Shown here piece after piece: positions 7,801 to 8,130 of a stretch of DNA of 8,130 nt. The stretch is taken from contig JAGVCY010000246.1 of NCBI GenBank assembly GCA_020058965.1, forward strand, positions 1 to 8,130. Reading direction: 5' to 3'. The notes beneath the pieces are model-generated. The model made no database searches. It saw nothing but the letters and a program-made list of their open reading frames with translations, and was not told the origin of the DNA. Source of the stretch: Candidatus Omnitrophota bacterium (GTDB taxonomy: Bacteria; Omnitrophota; Gorgyraeia; 2-02-FULL-51-18; JAGOUK01). Positions within the stretch are counted from its first letter, which is position 1. Every line of letters starts with the position of its first letter. The position numbers were made by a program, and so were the translations under genes.

Positions 7801-8130
7801 CTCCGAACCATCATATTGTCGGCGGTGATGCGGTCGGGAGGTCAAGGAGAGCGTATCCCGGAAGCGACGACGGAAGCGATGCTTCGAATCGTCATCGAAG
7901 CGCAAAAAGGGCCCGGGCTCCAAATGGTGATCGGCGAAGCGCGCAAGCAGGCGGAGGATCTAAAGAAAAATCTGAAGACGGCGTTTCCGTTGGTGCGTTC
8001 CGTTCCGCAGAAGGACGCGACCGCCGCTAAACTGATGACAACGAGTCCGGACTTGGTTCGGATCGGGAGCTTTTATCATCAGCACATGACCCTGCTCGGC
8101 GTGATGCTGTCGCGGGCCACGGCGGCGGGG
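1810..8130 (+). CDS. Giant multidomain secreted or membrane-anchored protein (partial, right end missing)
   Basis: One reading frame stays open from ATG 1810 to the window edge: 6,321 nt, 2,107 codons without a stop. Visible parts: signal peptide (1-22 or 1-29); TraB/ChaN/EreA-like domain (~66-500); Ser/Ala/Pro-rich linker (~515-580); unrecognised alpha/beta region (~588-840); acidic linker (~846-868); unrecognised helical region (~900-1190); divergent macro domain (~1195-1380); unrecognised region (~1393-1600); Arg/Glu-rich coiled coil (~1620-1656); membrane segment (1681-1697); unrecognised region with a Trp cluster near 1824-1830 (1698 to edge). The frame's only ATG upstream of the signal peptide core is 1810; stops at 1759 and 1777 bound it upstream. 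No Shine-Dalgarno site is present. The coding strand switches from C-rich to G-rich near 3500. Giant genes of this kind occur in Omnitrophota (from memory). Overall function is unknown; the macro and N-terminal domains suggest processing or sensing of modified molecules, which is only inference. Confidence 0.87.
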   Translation, partial: MASKKSRTVLKSLALVLSLAMAGQDVLWAYPDARSEALFENPMPKMRFHLPASVASVEDGFRASAGSKMVILLQDAHTNPSAQFNLARALDRILPAEKIDRVFVEGAWGDVSLGHLKRLVERGTLKGVSAGFVNKGMLKGEEFLNVTADYDFSIRGAETREVYVKSLIAYRRAVGHRAKALAYLDRLKRTSETLKDDLFNPELRGFDRQARSYAAGELPVTDYFEAMYRQAQRSGVYLGNFRELRALNRLRKIERGIDFEKTAQEQSLALESLLAADREALGDAPASAKLNADAEKNNRTFFLLLEEKLNPSVRSAYPNLFKYFRYLKESKKLSARGVLAELEGLQREVYSRLTQTPDEAALNRYSKNLDLLEQLISLKITPDAYSELKSAGSTDGAARVGGFLNRKISDLDKHYDRAVFLNDDFKKAESAARAFYALAEERDRIFAEETLRSMDRDGLTRAVLITGGFHAPGLKKLLEQKGISYISVMPQVLAETDSNRYERLLLAQKITPPSSKQKVLARSASTPSTQNALRTLAARLSGPTLASYANALDLPASALVNAPTAASPLAREGNRSTVSAARLADQGDYRMVVVSERDLKGRQVPENIRMQIGADGVGLELVDMRANPDNGSWIDVIYKVQASMSSAAGQLRMTLGEDGSIVSRGFEAMEFGEADDNQVEEFFIGGITDYLMTYSGQWTKLGLEVAKVPVMLNRMDLAVMTFDVEAVKGNESVESFSVTGKKLGELAVTFSLVRSREGHPAVNMPPGILDRMDASSLMVFKAFRQFAGESTPVEFGWILLYRHQGVDRIGLVSYMGIPGMDMHVLGAKLKNILLGKKFDPSSLAGESALEEEGPSHDEPEGNEEGRDDYWTEQHAAMLRLAEAGTLDGRPEDDWMPPLGFITDTEQWADILSTSEPRLTRSIGSAGDAALDYIGTGFEKEVKTVKLASDVHYADQADGERHENAVLDASYRADDIRREEIPYRRLMAATLIAGAKLFPELFNEKTLPVLIARAWTVARLVQMEGENNIVDTSFGINYKIARNINGKVLARFLLVLAVRDVLQTLHPEEPEDRKDGAFFEIKQFIGYAIVYAFMERTMGTAAASTMFRNDVGAQPVRPESLQNIFFDMDRQKAGAGQTPWMDLWKAAMETIESVRKKDPTLEQPYSMARIKREIPTKLFAMQREQIARRQGLTFTIMMRPMEEIQADTVILPVDTGFFDASGASGAVAENFYSTLPAGEATELTQTIFTQPASEVHKKTDAVQVRMPQGTPYPWKSVIHMVWRGAGQPASIADIRTAVARALLKANDDQSTVAAIAFPHHGAETTDPSLLADGIILGVRDAVLELGRRSSGKALEPLRQIVLTVPDGTDLALIEKKYKAVLGGKRGARLAERPRHVTVSGVVGEGDLARVAEKLGEVWAKAGRAMSDPSATADGPATAVGVRIQTDSRGVWLKLKELGFDTKTEVIRLKKPTPKDYLLKEMSADDIASVKRVSDVLQIFFTEDSPFDSITIGFGEWSAEWDRVALTDTERLTFGEKTSILSFVRHPGHHRPSGGLKVSASQNRPEADREARYLLEHPAVFHLPQSGERVDQERVQTLFSSLRELDSNFLMPEGVVWKTRSEVEAEYREALHREEEARRSAEREETARQLEAERAAAAPRILAAAPIARPQAVSKSRKKFIKIAAAAGVLCLLIGFGAYKAWDMHRERAYRAVVAEVQPLRWAAERRLKQYNQGTSLIMIRGPGRQGEPAQIHLEPTDAFLTGMQTYFETPEYQALLKLARLQHERLERSSNPLPFLGRESQIPVEAFKQYQEANWALLLVSEFNWMNWQYWNVVQQLIGGSARTGVTVIADHEHQSPEFFNEKLADAARRVLELPLATHWVKDSRIFKGVYLEGRTPAAGVLKAASGGRSTLDFAMARPDRVNLIQMLASGGPQVASAWGGPSRADGIWILEEAQRRIRGNHSDFSLSDLRKTLQLPADPAAWSLDDARIHLDMATYHLRTIILSAVMRSGGQGERIPEATTEAMLRIVIEAQKGPGLQMVIGEARKQAEDLKKNLKTAFPLVRSVPQKDATAAKLMTTSPDLVRIGSFYHQHMTLLGVMLSRATAAG
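2005..3309 (+). other. TraB/ChaN/EreA-like domain of the giant protein
   Basis: Residues ~66-500. A first strand MVILLQDAH ending in H77 is followed by NPSAQFNLARAL and then a second strand RVFVEGAWG with E105. This matches the plan of the TraB/PrgY, ChaN and erythromycin-esterase-like superfamily, where a strand with GE-x-H and a second strand with a conserved Glu form the active or metal site. About 360 residues later a strand RAVLITGGFH (H470) and a strand GISYISVMPQV close the domain, as GGH-type motifs do in relatives. The stretch between (~158-455) is mostly helical, with many Lys/Arg/Glu/Leu residues. Differences: QDAH in place of GE-x-H. Members are proposed proteases, esterases or haem-binding proteins; the activity here cannot be predicted. 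The assignment rests on motif order only. Confidence 0.5.
5392..5949 (+). other. Divergent macro domain in the giant protein
   Basis: Residues ~1195-1380. The order of motifs follows a macro domain: ADTVILPVDTGFF (1205-1217) aligns with the DAIVNAAN strand and loop; GASGAVAE (1221-1228) with the GGGV-A-G loop; SVIHMVWR (1275-1282) with the VIH-V-GP strand; AAIAFPHHGAE (1312-1322) with the SIAFPAISTG phosphate-binding loop; a helix LLADGIILGVRDAVLEL follows, and QIVLTVPDGTDLALIEKKY (1358-1376) matches the last strand and helix. Macro domains bind or hydrolyse ADP-ribose and its derivatives. Here the last Asn of NAAN is Asp1213 and the GGG and STG loops are altered, so binding may be changed or lost. 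Finding such a domain behind a signal peptide is unusual. Confidence 0.66.
6667..6777 (+). other. Arg/Glu/Ala-rich coiled coil before the membrane segment
   Basis: Residues ~1620-1656 are almost entirely Glu, Arg and Ala with spaced Leu/Val (for example YREALHREEEARRSAEREE). They are free of Gly and Pro up to P1657 and should form a long charged helix or coiled coil. An Ala/Pro linker (1657-1671) and a basic patch SKSRKKFIK then lead into the membrane helix. The unit looks like a stalk plus anchor. Confidence 0.6.
6850..6900 (+). other. Internal transmembrane segment of the giant protein
   Basis: Residues 1681-1697 (IAAAAGVLCLLIGFGAY) form an uncharged 17-residue hydrophobic stretch, bounded by SRKKFIK before and KAWDMHRER after. 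It is the clearest membrane helix downstream of the signal peptide in this window and splits the protein into a ~1,650-residue N-terminal part and a C-terminal part of at least 400 residues. Basic residues on both sides leave the orientation open. Confidence 0.7.

Noticed and set aside
1..8130. CRISPR array, tRNA, rRNA or insertion sequence
   Set aside because: No regularly spaced repeats, cloverleaf-like sequence, rRNA-like stretch or transposase motif was seen on either strand.

Overview
This window holds a short conserved metabolic stretch on the left and a very large, poorly characterised gene on the right. All convincing genes are on the + strand. The organism looks like a Gram-negative, GC-rich, probably uncultured bacterium. 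The SdhA/SdhB pair is of the type with a long iron-sulfur subunit seen in Bacteroidetes, Planctomycetes/Chlamydiae-related and similar lineages. The giant secreted-looking gene with a 'QDVLWAYPD'-like signal-peptide end reminds me of Omnitrophota (OP3, PVC-related) genomes. That lineage guess is an inference from memory, not something the window proves.

Layout: (1) 1-192, the 3' end of sdhA, then sdhB at 195-971, two bases apart, so one operon of the succinate dehydrogenase/fumarate reductase complex. (2) 972-1045, a short spacer with a small hairpin and a plausible sigma70-type promoter (TTGTAA, 17 nt, CATACT) flanked by two copies of ATCCCAC. (3) 1046-1342 and 1339-1638, two overlapping small genes with the build of a type II toxin-antitoxin pair (antitoxin first, RelE/ParE-like toxin second). 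Their DNA is visibly less GC-rich than sdhAB. (4) 1639-1809, a very AT-rich intergenic region with a second promoter-like sequence, a 10-bp perfect palindrome and an imperfect direct repeat. (5) 1810-8130, one uninterrupted reading frame of at least 2,107 codons that runs off the right edge.

The giant protein is modular. It starts with a signal peptide. Next comes a domain that resembles the TraB/ChaN/EreA-like superfamily (motifs QDAH, VEG and GGFH at its two ends). Then come long stretches I do not recognise, a divergent macro (ADP-ribose-binding-type) domain at residues ~1195-1380, an Arg/Glu-rich coiled coil, one clear internal membrane segment (residues 1681-1697), and an unrecognised Trp-rich domain. 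The coding strand changes from strongly C-rich to strongly G-rich at one domain border, as expected if the gene was assembled from parts with different histories.

Nothing links the sdh operon functionally to the genes to its right. The toxin-antitoxin pair and the AT-rich spacer look like an insertion zone between a housekeeping operon and the giant gene. I saw no tRNA, rRNA, CRISPR array, IS element or replication origin.
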